Positions 10,296 through 21,645 of a DNA stretch of 64,000 nt are shown piece after piece (the first letter of the stretch is position 1; each line of letters opens with the position of its first letter). The position numbers and the translations under genes were made by a program. The stretch spans positions 100,800,348-100,864,347 of the forward strand of contig CM019826.1 in the NCBI GenBank assembly GCA_009763385.1. The letters are read 5' to 3'. Source of the DNA: Coix lacryma-jobi var. lacryma-jobi. Lineage: Eukaryota > Streptophyta > Magnoliopsida > Poales > Poaceae. The notes under the pieces were generated by a model. The model was not told where the DNA came from, made no database searches, and was given only the letters and a program-made list of their open reading frames with translations.

Positions 10296-13200
10296 ATGAT
10301 GAGTTCTCCGCGCAAGGACCAAGCCCCAGGATTTGAACATACAGAACAAGCCCCAGAGTCCGACCCCATGACGAAAGAAGTGACCCACCAAACAAGCAAA
10401 GTCCTGGGGTCGTCCGACCCCACGGAGAAGGTAGAAGGGACCCATGAAACGGGTGAAGCCACAGGGGACGAAACTCTGGAATATGAAAGTGTTAGCGATG
10501 ACATGGAGCCTTCCGAAGTGAGGAAGGCTCGTCGTGAATTGGAACATGACCCTAATTATAATCCACAAGCCGATGAGGTAATCCTTGTCTATTATACATG
10601 ATTTGGATCTATAATGTTTGTATGTAATTACATGATTTCGATCCATAATGTCTATATATAAACCCATCTATACGATTCACAATGTGTATACTCAGGAGCC
10701 AATGTCTCAAATGCAAGAACTGATTTGGCAACACGAAGTGGCACAAGCCGAAGATGCACCGGAACCGACCACGACGATGACCACTGAGAGATCAAGGAAA
10801 CGAAAACGGAGCAATTTGAAACGAGGCAAGAGAGGATTAAACAAGTTTCCAGACGACGTATATGCCATCTCAGATGTTAGCCCGATCGGACAACCCCTAG
10901 CTCCTGAGGAGGCCCTACCTAAGTACCGGAACACCATTGGTTTCTGTGTTAGGGACATTCTTGACATCACTATTTGACAGTGGTCCAGTGTGTCAGATGA
11001 TGACAAGACAAAAATTTGGGATAAAATCAAGTCGAGGTTCCTGTTTCCTCGAAACACACCAGAGGCACTGATAAAGGAATACACAATGAAGCAGTGTGCA
11101 ATTAGTTTCCGAAACTGGAAGTCAGAGATGAATACCAAGTTTGCAAAGTTGGACCCTACAAGCAGATACAAGATTACTAAAGGACAGTGGGCGGTCTTTT
11201 TAGAGCAGAGGAGAGAGCCAGAGTTCTTAACTATCAGCGAAGCCAACTCTGCTCTCGCTAAGAAGAACAAGTACCACCACCGTCTAGGCATAGGTGGTTA
11301 CCAGCGTCAGGTTCCCAAATGGAGGCAAGAAGAGGCTGCGAAGAGGGCAGCAGGGTTGCCAGCGCTGTCCGAGCAAGTTGGTGAAAGGTCAACAAATTGG
11401 ATTCTTGCTCGAAAACCAAAGGAAACTGAGAGCGGTGTGTCCTTTGACGACCCAATGTTTGAAGAAGCAACAAAGAGCATCTTTGCGGTGGCGGCCAAGA
11501 TGCAGGAAGGGAAATTCAAGCCACGAAGGGAGAGGGACATCCTTACTGCGGGCCTTGGTAACCCTGAGCATTCTGGCCATGTTCGGGGCATCTCATCCAA
11601 AGAGGGATGGAAGGATGGATTCGGCCCTCAGTGGCAAGGTGAGTATAAGAAACGTGATCGATACAAGGAAGAAATGGCAAGTTATTTAAAGCAAGAGGCT
11701 AAGAAAGAGTTCACGGAGATGATGACAAAATTGCTAGAAAATCCTCCTCCTGAGTTGATGCAAAAACTAGCGAGTGCGGTTTCAAATCAACAGATTAGCG
11801 TTCAGGCACCCCAGATGCAGCTAGTCCCAGTGGTATCACAATGTGCAACCAACATTCCAAGCAGTGTTGCGCCTACGGCGAACAAGGTTCACTATCCGGT
11901 TGACGACAGTGTTGGTCCCATGTCATGATCCCTGATCATAAGATATGGCATTAACAATCATCGTACAAGGGAAGTAGCCAAGGGCAAAGCAATCCCAGAT
12001 CGCAAATACCATGGAGCTGACATTCCTGAAGACTACTGCAGAGTAGAAGTATCGACCGTGGTTCAAGGATATGAGGATGAGATTCTAGCCATCCCCGGTC
12101 CAGAGGACATTGAGAAACTCAGACAGGCTATAAACAATTTCATCCTTTGGCCTAGGCGGGACGTCCAGCTGATGGAGCAACCCACTCAGGAGTCATCAGG
12201 ACCTACCGATCCTCTTCATGACCACCAACCATCACCTCCCCAGTCTATTCCCGACCCTCAATCATCACCTCCGCCAAAGTCAGCACCATCTCCGCCACAA
12301 TCATCACCTCCGCCACAGTCAGCACCATCTCCGCCACAGGCATCTCCTCCACCACAGTCAACACCACCTCCACCACAGTCGTCTCCTCCGCCATAGTCAG
12401 CACCATCCCCGCCACAGTCATCGCCTTTGCCACAGACACCACCATTGAATTCCCCACCTTCCCCACAACCCGAAGATCCTCTGCCACAAAGCAAGGAGCC
12501 ACCACCACCGCCAAAAAAGAAATTTCCAGTACCCAAGTTGGTTTCTGCCTACGAGCCAAAGAAGAAAATAGCTGGGACAACCAAATTTTTAAAGGAATTG
12601 GACAGAAACGCACTTCAGAAGTCGTTGAGTTGTCTGAGCTTCAGAAGTCAGCGAAGCCAGTGCCTAAGGTGATTCCTTGCACTATCAAGGTCCCAACTGC
12701 AGAAGATTACAAGTCTAACCCTAAAAATTTTGTGTTGGGAAGGCCTCTACTCAAGCGGCAGACACTCTTAAAGATTCCAGGCAATATAAAAAGGTTGCAT
12801 GACTGGTATATGAGAGCCGCTTCTGTTCGCATCGACACCATCAACGTGTGTATCCCCCAAAAGGCATTTCTCAGTGAAAATCATATGTGCATCATTAACT
12901 TTGAAGACATTTGGTTGATGATGAACCTCGAGAGACTGGACATACAGATCGTAACGACGTTTGCACTGTAAGTGTTACATAGTTTAAAATGCATTATAGT
13001 TGCGTCAATGTTGAATATCTGACTTGCACATGTGCCTTGCAGAATGCTATATGATCAACAAGAGTTGTATTATGTGCAAGATTTCAATTATTGTGCCAAT
13101 GAAAGGATTGACTATCTAAACCCAATTGATATATGCGAAGAACGACACACTTCCAGAATCAGAGATGACAACATAGAGTTACTGGGCTTAGAAGGTGAGG

Positions 13201-14164
13201 AACGGGACAAGAAAATCGCAAAGTTGAAGTTGGCGTATGAATCCTAGTACGCCTTCTACATTGGAATGTCATTGCTCAAGTATCAACATAGGGAATCGGT
13301 AGTGGCCCCGTACCACTTTGGGTAAGTGTGAGTTTCCATAGATGCATCATGGATTTGATTCCAATACACAAATGCATCATGAATTTGATTCGTGCAGGGA
13401 CCACTGGATCTGCTTTTTTATTTATCCTAGGGACGGAAGGGTGCTGATACTAGCCTCCGCAAATTACCCGCCATCAAGCTATGCAAAATTCATTGAAATG
13501 TTAGAGCTGTAAGTCGAGATATGCATTCTTACTTTTATATTTTGAGAGTTTGCGTATAATTAACATAGTGATTCTATTCGAGATCATAGGGCATATAGGT
13601 TTTATAAGATAAAAGGTGAAAAATGCGAGTCCAACATTCAAGGGCAGCCATTGCAAGTTTTTTATGACTGGCCGGTAAGTTGGTGCAAAATTTACTCTTA
13701 TGAATACAAAACATATATGTACTATATATAGGACCATGGTTGCATGTATAAATATCCACTTTCCCATTATATAGTGCCACAAGCAACCACCTGGATCTGT
13801 CCTCTGTGGATACTACGTGTGCGAGCACATGAGAGAGACCGGTCGATACGTCAGCAACCCTTCCGAGGTAATACAAGTAATAGTCATGTATGTAGTATTA
13901 TACACCGTAGTATTGACAAACTATGTATATGCAAGAATATAAGGTATTGACAAACTTTCTTTGCAGGAATATAAGGAAGACAAGGCAAAGCGCATCACCG
14001 AACGTACTTTGTACAACATAGTTGAGGACCTGAGCCTTTTTCTATTGAAGCACGTCATTTCAACGGAAGGGAGGTATCATGATCATGAGAGTGAATTATC
14101 GAAGCCAGAGTACCGAGTGCTAACAGAGATTTCTAGGCTAAAACTAACTCGGAATGGTTATTAG
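10296..14164 (+). pseudogene. CACTA second gene of element C: plant transposase region, proline-rich linker, Ulp1-like C48 peptidase
   Basis: Exons by splice sites: 10296-10577, 10696-12968, 13043-13321, 13398-13508, 13590-13674, 13775-13867 and 13967-14164. The first part is acidic, then basic (RSRKRKRS). The Ptta/En/Spm-type region follows, with KYHHRLGIGGYQ, WRQEEAAKRAAG and GNPEHSGHVRG. A long linker of Pro-Pro-Gln-Ser repeats (12240-12500) leads to the peptidase. There, DHWICFF carries the catalytic His and VLCGYYVCEHM the Cys. Ulp1-type enzymes cleave SUMO or similar tags. Breaks: in-frame stops at 10975 (TGA), 11926 (TGA), 12394 (TAG) and 13245 (TAG), and a one-base-loss frameshift near 12600. 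Splice phases agree across all exons. Confidence 0.82.
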
Positions 14165-14400
14165 ACCACCTGTGCAAACTTGGATGTATGTAATGTGCAA
14201 ACTTGCAACTCTATGTTTGTGAGCACGAAACTTTGATGTATATAAGCGTATGTATGAAATATGTAAATTGCATGTTGCTATATTAATGTATATGCATATA
14301 TTTAATTTAACAATATAATTGCATGTTCCTATATTAATGTATATATTTAATTTAATAATATAATAATTATAATTAACAATATATATATATAACTGGTTTA

Positions 14401-14624
14401 CAACAGCACAGGCGGTCAGTTATGAACCGCCTGTGGAAATTGATTTCCACAGGCGGCTCACTTAAACAACCACTAGTGTAAATAGACCATTTACACTGGC
14501 GGTTCCTTAAGTGAACCGCATGTGCTGTTGTTCCATTTTCACTGGCCCCCAGCGCAGGCGGTGCTAGAAAACGCCTGTGAAAATGGGTTTTCAACTGCAT
14601 GTATAGTATGTCTCTGTACTAGTG
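14401..14624. repeat. 3' subterminal repeats and terminus of element C
   Basis: Copies of CAGGCGG and ACCGCCTGTG in both orientations (14411-14580), then the terminal CTGTACTAGTG. The 236 bp before it (14165-14400) is AT-rich 3' flank of the second gene with no further feature. Confidence 0.8.
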
Positions 14625-14867
14625 TTTTTCAAAACAACCAAACCCCTGAAAATAGACTAGATGATCATGATCCACGCCGCCATCTCGGTTCACACCATTG
14701 GCCTTGGCAAGATCGATCTCAGCAAACCAATCGTCCATATCCCAGATGCCCTAGATCCTGTCAAAGTGCCACTCCCATGGAATCTGCATATGTCCTTTCT
14801 TCTTCGTCATCAACATCTCTTTGGTCAGCATCGGCACCGCTAACAGCACGGAAGCTGTTCACAGGCA
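14625..14867. other. Spacer between elements C and B
   Basis: 243 bp of moderately GC-rich, unique-looking sequence. After removal of element B it would continue into 26250-26289. An open frame of about 60 codons exists on the plus strand, but I do not recognise it and do not call it a gene. Confidence 0.4.
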
Positions 14868-14899
14868 CACTACTACAGAACAGGATCATAGGCCGATTC

Positions 14900-15195
14900 T
14901 CAAAATCGTCTTTAGTCTCGGTGTTTTTGCCGCCCGGGACTAATAGACCCTTTAGTCCCAGTCGGTTTCACAGACCGGGACTAAAGGGCCTGCCCCAACG
15001 GCTACTGCGCAGAGCTATCGGGGCAGGGACCCTTTAGTCCCGGTCCGTGTTACCAACCGGGACTAAAGGACACTCTTTAGTCCCGGTTGGTGCCACGGAC
15101 CGGGACTAAAGATTTAGCCACGGTTTGTGGCTTGCCCCGGGATAAATGATCACCTTTTAGCCCCAGTTTTTAATACAAACCAGGACTAAAGCTCC
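14900..15195. repeat. 5' subterminal repeats of element B
   Basis: Inverted pairs of CTTTAGTCCCGG and CCGGGACTAAAG around short variable spacers, about ten motifs. The stretch from here to 15784 is an AT-rich leader with no gene and has a possible leader intron starting near GAGGTAACT (15370). Confidence 0.85.
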
Positions 15196-15784
15196 CCGGT
15201 TTATAACGTGTCAACTTCTTCTTCCCCCGAGCCAGAGACATTCAAATTTCAGTGAGCTTCTTGCTTGTTCTTGCTGTTGCTATTGCTTGTTCTTGCTTTT
15301 TCTTCATTGTTCTTCGTCTCCGGCGTCAATTGGTGATCTTCTTCGACTCCGTCATCGTTTCTTTGCGTTTAGAGGTAACTATTTTCATCTCCTACTATGT
15401 CTTTTGAATATGAGAGGAATTTAATTAAAATATATAGTTTGCAAGAACAAGCATAGAGAGTTGAGTAGTTTAAATTGGTTCATCACAATCACTTGATAGT
15501 TTTCTACTGCTAGGTAGTATCCATTCTATATTTCATACTTATGCAAGACGAGTAATATTGAATTTTAGTGTCTTTTTAGTTTATTTTCTTTAGAAAAATG
15601 TGGAATTTATAATAGTTTGCAACAATAAATATAGAGAGTAGATAATGTGGAAATTGGTATTGTTATATCATATTTTTCGATTATCTAAACAAATAGATAA
15701 ATTTAGAGTCTTTTTTATTTATAATTGTTTAGAAAATTAGGAATTTGCATGTAATAGTTTAAAAAATGAGCATGGATATAGTAG

Positions 15785-16321
15785 ATGGCAACCGTGACCG
15801 GGTCCTCAGCCTCTCATCATCGGGATCTGAAGCATTTGCGGCCGGATCTTACTCTCATTGCTTGCGGTGAGTGTAAGCAGAAAGTTGTAAAGGAGTACAG
15901 AGTGAAAAAAGAGGAAATCAACAAGGGTCGTATATTCTACAAGTGTCCGGACCATGAGGTGGGTTATTATTTACCCGCATTTGATTAATATGGTTCATTC
16001 GTATCGGTTTTTCTTGATGATGTTGTTTAAATTTCTTATTCTTGGTTCTAATTGCAGTGGGAAGGCACCGGCGGATGAAAAGGTTGGTACTGGGAGGAAG
16101 AGTACGTTCAGCACGTACGAAATTCTGTTGCACAGGAGGTTGCCGCTGAAGGTGATGAGGCAGTGAGTCAGTGGCAGCAGCCCATCCATGCTGATGAAGC
16201 GAATGATCTGTCTATTTTAGTTGGGATCGGACGCGAACTAATTATGTTGCTTAAGTGTATTTTATTTTTAGTTTTTTTAGTGCTAGCTGCGATAGTCTTC
16301 GTTGTAGTCAAGTTTGTTTGA
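15785..16321 (+). pseudogene. Small GRF-type zinc-finger protein with C-terminal membrane segment
   Basis: Exon 1 (15785-15958) encodes a Ser/His-rich start and then CGECKQKVVKEY and IFYKCPDHE, three Cys of a GRF-type zinc finger. After a GT-AG intron, exon 2 (16058-16321) gives WEGTGG, an in-frame TGA (16076-16078), then WYWEEEYVQHV, typical of the end of the GRF module. About 45 polar residues follow, then a hydrophobic segment rich in Leu, Val and Ile of about 22 residues (one membrane pass) and a short tail ending in KFV. The TGA falls about where the last zinc-binding Cys would be. GRF fingers bind single-stranded nucleic acid in other proteins. The protein would be about 145 residues; its role in the element is unknown. 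Confidence 0.7.
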
Positions 16322-16400
16322 ATTAATCAATCATGTGATGTCATGAGTTGTGCAATAACATGAGAAACTACTAAGTGCATGGTTGTAATATTTAATGCAG

Positions 16401-19370
16401 ATGTTGTCACGCAATTGGATGTATAATGTCGATCGCCGCTCCAAAGAGTTCATTGCTGGCGTGCACTATTTCTTAGGTGTGGCTGAGGCAAACAAGCAGG
16501 ATGGTTTCATGTGTTGCTCATGCGCCATCTGTAAGAATTTGAAGGAATATTCATGCCCAAGGACTCTTCATACGCATTTGTTGAAGTCGGGTTTTGTAAC
16601 AAACTATATTTGTTGGACGAAGCATGGAGAAAGGAGGTTGTAATGGATGATGGTGAAGAAGGTGAAGAAGAATTGGCCCACGCTGATATTATTGCTCAGT
16701 ACAGTGCCTTTGATGATGATGCAGTGAGGGGAGATGGTGAAGAAGATGCGGCAGCGACAGAAGATGTGACAGCTGATGTTGATGCTCTTGGTGATGCCAT
16801 TCGTGATGCACAAAGAGAATGTGAAAGTGACAAGGAGAAGGTCAAGTTTGAGCGCATGCTAGAGGATCATAGGAAATTGATATATCCCACTGCTGAAGAT
16901 GGCCAAAAAAGCTGGGTACTACGCTGGAACTGCTGCAATGGAAGGCAAAGAATGGTACATCCGATAAGGCATTTGGGCAGTTATTGAAGATAATGAAAAA
17001 GATACTTCCGAAAGCGAACGAATTGCCCACCACTACGTACGAAGCAAAACAGGTCGTCTGCCCTTTGGGATTAGAAATCCAGCAGATACACGCATGTCCT
17101 AATGACTGCATCCTGTAACGTGGGGAGGAATACGAGAATTTGGATGCATGCCCGGTATGTGAAGCATCACGGTATAAGATAAGGCGAGATGATCCTGGCG
17201 ACGTAGAGGGTGAAGAACGTCCAAGCAAGAAGAAAATCCCTGCCAAGGTTATGTGGTATGCTCCTATAATACCACGCTTGAAACGTTTGTTCAGAAATAA
17301 GGACAATGCAAAGTTGTTGCGGTGGCATAAAGAAGACCGTAAGGTAGCAATATGCTGGGGCACCCAGCTGATGGATCCCAGTGGAGAGCGATAGACAGAG
17401 AATTCCCAGAGTTTGCAGATGAGGCTAGAAACTTGAGGTTCGCTTTAAGTACGGATGGTTTTAATCCTTTTGGGGAGCAAAGCAGTATTCATAGCACTTG
17501 GCCAGTTACTCTATGTATCTACAACCTTCCTCCGTGGTTATGCATGAAGCGGAAGTTCATTATGATGTCGTTGCTCATCCAAGGGCCGAAGCAACCTGGC
17601 AACGACATCGATGTCTACCTGAGGCCATTAGTTGAGGAACTTCTACTTCTATGGAGCAAACCAGGCATACGCGTGTGGGATGAGTACAAACAGGAACACT
17701 TTGACCTACGAGCATTATTGTTCGTAACAATCAATGATTGGCCGGCTCTAAGTAATCTTTCAGGCCAGACAAACAAGGGATATAATGCATGCACACACTG
17801 TTTTGAAGACCTTGATAGTTTATTTTTGAAAAACTGTCAGAAGGTCGTGTATGTTAGGCACCGTCGGTTTCTTCCTATGGGCCACCCAGTAAGAAAGAAA
17901 GGCAAACATTTTAAAGGTAAGGCAGACCACCAAACCAAGCCTCGTAACCGAACCGGAGATGATATACTCGAAATGGTGAAGGATATGAAAGTAGTATTTG
18001 GAAAGGGACGGGGCAGCGAACCTATTCCCAAAGACGCTTCGGGACACGCACCCATGTGGAAGAAGAAGTCCATATTCTTTGAGCTACCCTACTGGCATGT
18101 CCTAGAGGTCTGCCATGCGATCGACGTGATGCACCTGACAAAGAACCTTGGTGTGAACCTGCTTGGATTCATGGGTGTCTATGGAAAGCCTAAGGATTCA
18201 CTTGAAGCACGACAGGACTTGCAGCGCATGAAACAACGAGATAACTTGCATCCGGAGAAGACAGATGACGGGCGCTAGTACTTAAGCCCTGCTAGCTACA
18301 CTCTTAGCAGAGAAGAAAAGGAAAGCATGTTTGAATGCCTTAACAGCATCAAGATCCCATCTAGATTCTCCTCCAATATAAAGAGAATAATTAATGTGCC
18401 AGAGAAGAAGTTCCAAAACTTGAAGTCCCATGACTGCCATGTGCTTATGACCCAATTGCTTCCTGTTGCTCTAAGAGGAATTCTACCTCCACATGTACGT
18501 CTAGCCACCGTGAAGCTATGTGCATTTCTCAATTCAATTTCACAAAAGGCAATCAATCCAGAGGAACTTTCTACTTTGCAGAATGATGTCGTTCAATGTC
18601 TCGTCAGCTTTGAGTTGGTGTTCCCTCCATCCTTCTTTGATATCATGACACACCTCCTAGTTCACCTGGTCAAGGAGATCATTATTCTCGGTCCTGTGTT
18701 CCTACACACCATGTTCTCATTCGAGAGGTTCATGAGTGTCCTGAAAAAATATGTTCATAACCGTTCTCGGCCTGAAGGAAGCATCGCCCAGGGCTACGGA
18801 ACAGAGGAGGTCATAGAGTTTTGTGTGGACTTTATTCCAGACCTTGACCCGATTGGCGTTCCCGAATCGCGACACGAGGGCAGACTCAGTGGCAAGGGAA
18901 CACTAGGGAAGAAAACATATATCGGTATAGGAGACGATTACTTCGATAAAGCACACTACACAGTTCTATAGAACTCCTCATTAGTCGATCCATATATCGA
19001 GATACATAAGGATTTCCTTCGATCCAAGTGGCCCGGGAAGAGTGAATCTTGGATTACACGTCAGCACATGCAAACCTTCGGCGATTGGTTGCGAAAACAA
19101 TGTCAAGGTGATGACAACATAGATGAGCAGCTTTATTTGTTGGCTAGACAATCATCGTGGCATATCAGCACGTACAAAGAGTACGAGATCAATGGGAATA
19201 CATTTTACACAGTAGCCCAAGACGCAAGGAGCACCAACCAAAACAGTGGTGTACGCGTGGATGCCACGGATCCAAATGGGAACAAACAAACATATTATGG
19301 CGGCATACATGACATATGAGAACTAGACTACGCACCTAGTTTTAAAGTCCCTTTGTTCCGGTGTAAATAG
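16401..19370 (+). pseudogene. TNP2-type CACTA transposase, element B
   Basis: Starts at ATG 16401, right after an intron acceptor. The order of blocks matches element C: transposase-associated domain (NWMYNVDRRSKEF, WTKHGE), acidic linker, IHACPNDCIL, CPVCEASRYK, NLPPWL, LIQGPKQPGNDIDVYL, FVTINDWPAL, RHRRFL, HAIDVMHL, HDCHVLMTQLLP, FPPSFFDIMTHL and FERFMS. The C-terminal domain ends near GGIHDI. Breaks: three one-base-loss frameshifts (near 16634, 16907 and 17347) and stops at 17116 (TAA), 18276 (TAG), 18969 (TAG), 19317 (TGA) and 19368 (TAG). By alignment with element C, several stops replace Trp or Gln codons. It is more decayed than the element C copy. Confidence 0.88.
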
Positions 19371-20089
19371 GACATATGTCAAGAGAAGGTTCGCAGTTGT
19401 GCCCGCTTAATAGTGGGTTGTAAAGATATTATGTAATAATTAATTAATTAAGACTTCATTTATTTGATAATGGATTTATATATATATATATTTAGTAGTA
19501 GTGATCATTGATTTATGTGCTTCTCTAGATGTGAATCATCAAAATACATATAAGAAGATACTAAAATTTAATATTTTCTTCTGTAAACTAAAGCAAAAAG
19601 AATCTCATACTAATTTTTAAAAGAAAGTATATCAAATATTTAATTTTTTGTTCAATTAGAAAGATTTAAGATATATTTAAAAAAACTAAATTTAAAAATC
19701 TAAAACTACTGCATTTGTCGCGTAGAACAAAATTGGGCAATGATTTTTTAGGTTATAAACAAAAGATTAACGTCCAAATGATATGAAAATAAATTTTCTA
19801 TTCAAAGCCAACAATTTTTTAAATTTAAATTGAACATAACATTTTTGCATTAACCAAATATGAATGGTTATTTACATTTATATTCGTTATTATAAAAAAA
19901 AGAAAAGAATTTATGCTACAAAATTTTCTACTATACAATAAGGTTAAAGGATATAGAACTGTTATTTTTAAGTAATTTTATGCCTACTGTTCAATTTACT
20001 ATGCAATTAACAAGAATTACAATATATTTATATAGTGGAAACTTAATACAAAACCTAAAATACTGAAAACCCAAAACTGTGGCGGGAAA
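19371..20089. other. AT-rich 3' flank of the element B transposase
   Basis: About 700 bp of very AT-rich sequence with short homopolymers and no open frame of interest. It probably includes the transposase 3' UTR. Confidence 0.5.
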
Positions 20090-20273
20090 GAACCCTTTAG
20101 TCCCGGGCCGTCTTACGCACCGGGACTAAAGACCCCTTTAGTCCCGGTGCGTAAGCCCGCCCGGGACTAAAGGTCCAACCCTTTAGTCCCGGGGCGTATT
20201 ACGCACCGGGAAAGAGTCTTTAGTCCTGGTGCGTAATACGCCCCGGGACTAAAGGCCCTCCTGGGTATATAGG
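20090..20273 (+). promoter_or_regulatory. Internal CTTTAGTCCCGG cluster with TATA box for the second gene of element B
   Basis: Four inverted pairs built from CCTTTAGTCCCGG and CCGGGACTAAAGG with GTGCGTAA spacers cover 20090-20257. A TATA box, GTATATAGG, follows at 20265-20273 and then ACACAGGGC. Element A has the same arrangement on its minus strand. This is probably the promoter of the second gene; control by the element's own DNA-binding protein is inference. Confidence 0.75.
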
Positions 20274-21254
20274 ACACAGGGCAAAGTGCTCTCCAATCTT
20301 CCCCAGATCGACGCGCAGTTGCCCCGCCTCCGTCTGCGCCGCCGCCCTCGAGCTCACCTCGCCGTCGAGCCTCTATCCGCGCCGTCGAGCTCCGCGCCGC
20401 CGTCCTCCTCGCCGTCGAGCTCCGCGCCGCCGTCCTCCTAGGCCTCCCTCTGCCCTCCGCGTCGTACGACGTCGTCCTCGCCGTCGTGTCCGTGCCGCGC
20501 CGTCCTCCTCGCCGTCGTGTCCGCGCCGCCGTCCTCCGCGCCGCTGCCGTACGGCCTGTGAGTGTGTGTGCGTGTGCAGTGTGCGTGGTGTGCGTGTGTG
20601 TCCAGTGTGTGTGTGAGAGTGTAAAAAAAATGAAAAAGAAATATATACCTATAAATAGATATATAGAAAAAAGAAAATTGGTATATGTATATAGAAAATA
20701 AATATATATGTATTTAGAAATAGAAAGTGATATATATAAAATAAATATAAATAGATATATATATATTTATAGATTATTTTCTATTTAACTTTTTCATTTC
20801 TTCTTTTATAGAAATAGATATATACAAATAATAAATATGAATAGATATATTTATAGAAAAAGGAAAATCATATATATGTTTTTTTTAACCTAACAAATAT
20901 GTGTTCGACCTGTAGTCCTGGTGACCGCTCCACCGACCTCGCCGTCGTCCACTGTCATCCGCACCGTCGTCATCCTCGTTGTTGTCTGCCGTCGTCGTTC
21001 TCGTCCACGGTGTGTAAATCACGTGACAAGGATATGTTTAAACATGTATTTATTACTCTTAGAAATATGTGTTCATAGAAAATCATGTGTCATGTTGGAA
21101 TGCCATAGAAAATCACTTGGATATGTTTAAACATGTATTTACACTTACAAATATTTTGACAGATATGCTTCTTTGTGTTATTTTTAATGTTGAATTGCCT
21201 CTTTACGAATATATGTTATTTTTAATGTTGGCGATTACATGTCACCTAAAATTC
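20274..21254 (+). other. Leader of the element B second gene
   Basis: A GC-rich block with repeated CGCCGTCGAGCTCCGCGCCG words (20330-20560), then a TG-rich microsatellite (20560-20620), AT-rich tandem-like TATAGAAATAG sequence (20640-20880), and a second short GC block (20920-21010). The element A leader has the same order. No supported coding sequence. Confidence 0.5.
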
Positions 21255-21565
21255 GAAACCCTAAAACCTGAAACCCTAACCCTAAACCCTCAAACCCCTA
21301 AACCCCGAAACACTGAACCCCGAAACCCTGAACCCCTAAACCCTGAAACCCTAAACCCTCAAACCTAAACCCCTAAACCCCGAAACCCTAAACCCCAAAA
21401 CCCTGAACCCCGAAACCCCGAACCCCTAAACCCTGAAACCCTAAACCCTCAAACCTAAACCCCTAAACCCCGAAACCCTAAACCCCGAAACCCTAAACCC
21501 TGAAACCCCGAAACCCTAAACCCCGAAACCCGGCCTGAACGCCTAAACCCCTAAACCCCTAGTTT
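21255..21565. repeat. Degenerate telomere-like (CCCTAAA)n array inside element B
   Basis: About 300 bp of CCCTAAA units mixed with CCCGAAA, CCCTGAA and CCTCAAA variants. It lies 80 bp upstream of the second-gene ATG, as in element A, and in the same orientation relative to the gene. Confidence 0.9.
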
Positions 21566-21645
21566 TCGGTTTTCGTTTCATATACATGTATAAAGCTCCT
21601 CTAAGTGTTCGATCATATTGTATATATATTTTAATATTCGTAGAA

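Larger units (their letters stand above)
4568..14624 (+). mobile_element. Complete CACTA element C, 10,057 bp, TSD TTT
   Basis: The 5' end reads CACTAGTAGAATACTG and the 3' end is the inverse, CTGTACTAGTG, sharing CACTAGTA. The flanking trinucleotides 4565-4567 and 14625-14627 are both TTT, matching the 3-bp target duplication of the superfamily. Contents in order: subterminal repeats with the core AACCGCC(A/T)GTG, a duplicated promoter/leader, a TNP2-type transposase gene (5788-9068), an internal cluster of the same repeats (9134-9293), and a second gene ending in a Ulp1-like peptidase (10296-14164). Both genes are broken, so this copy is not autonomous now. Confidence 0.92.
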
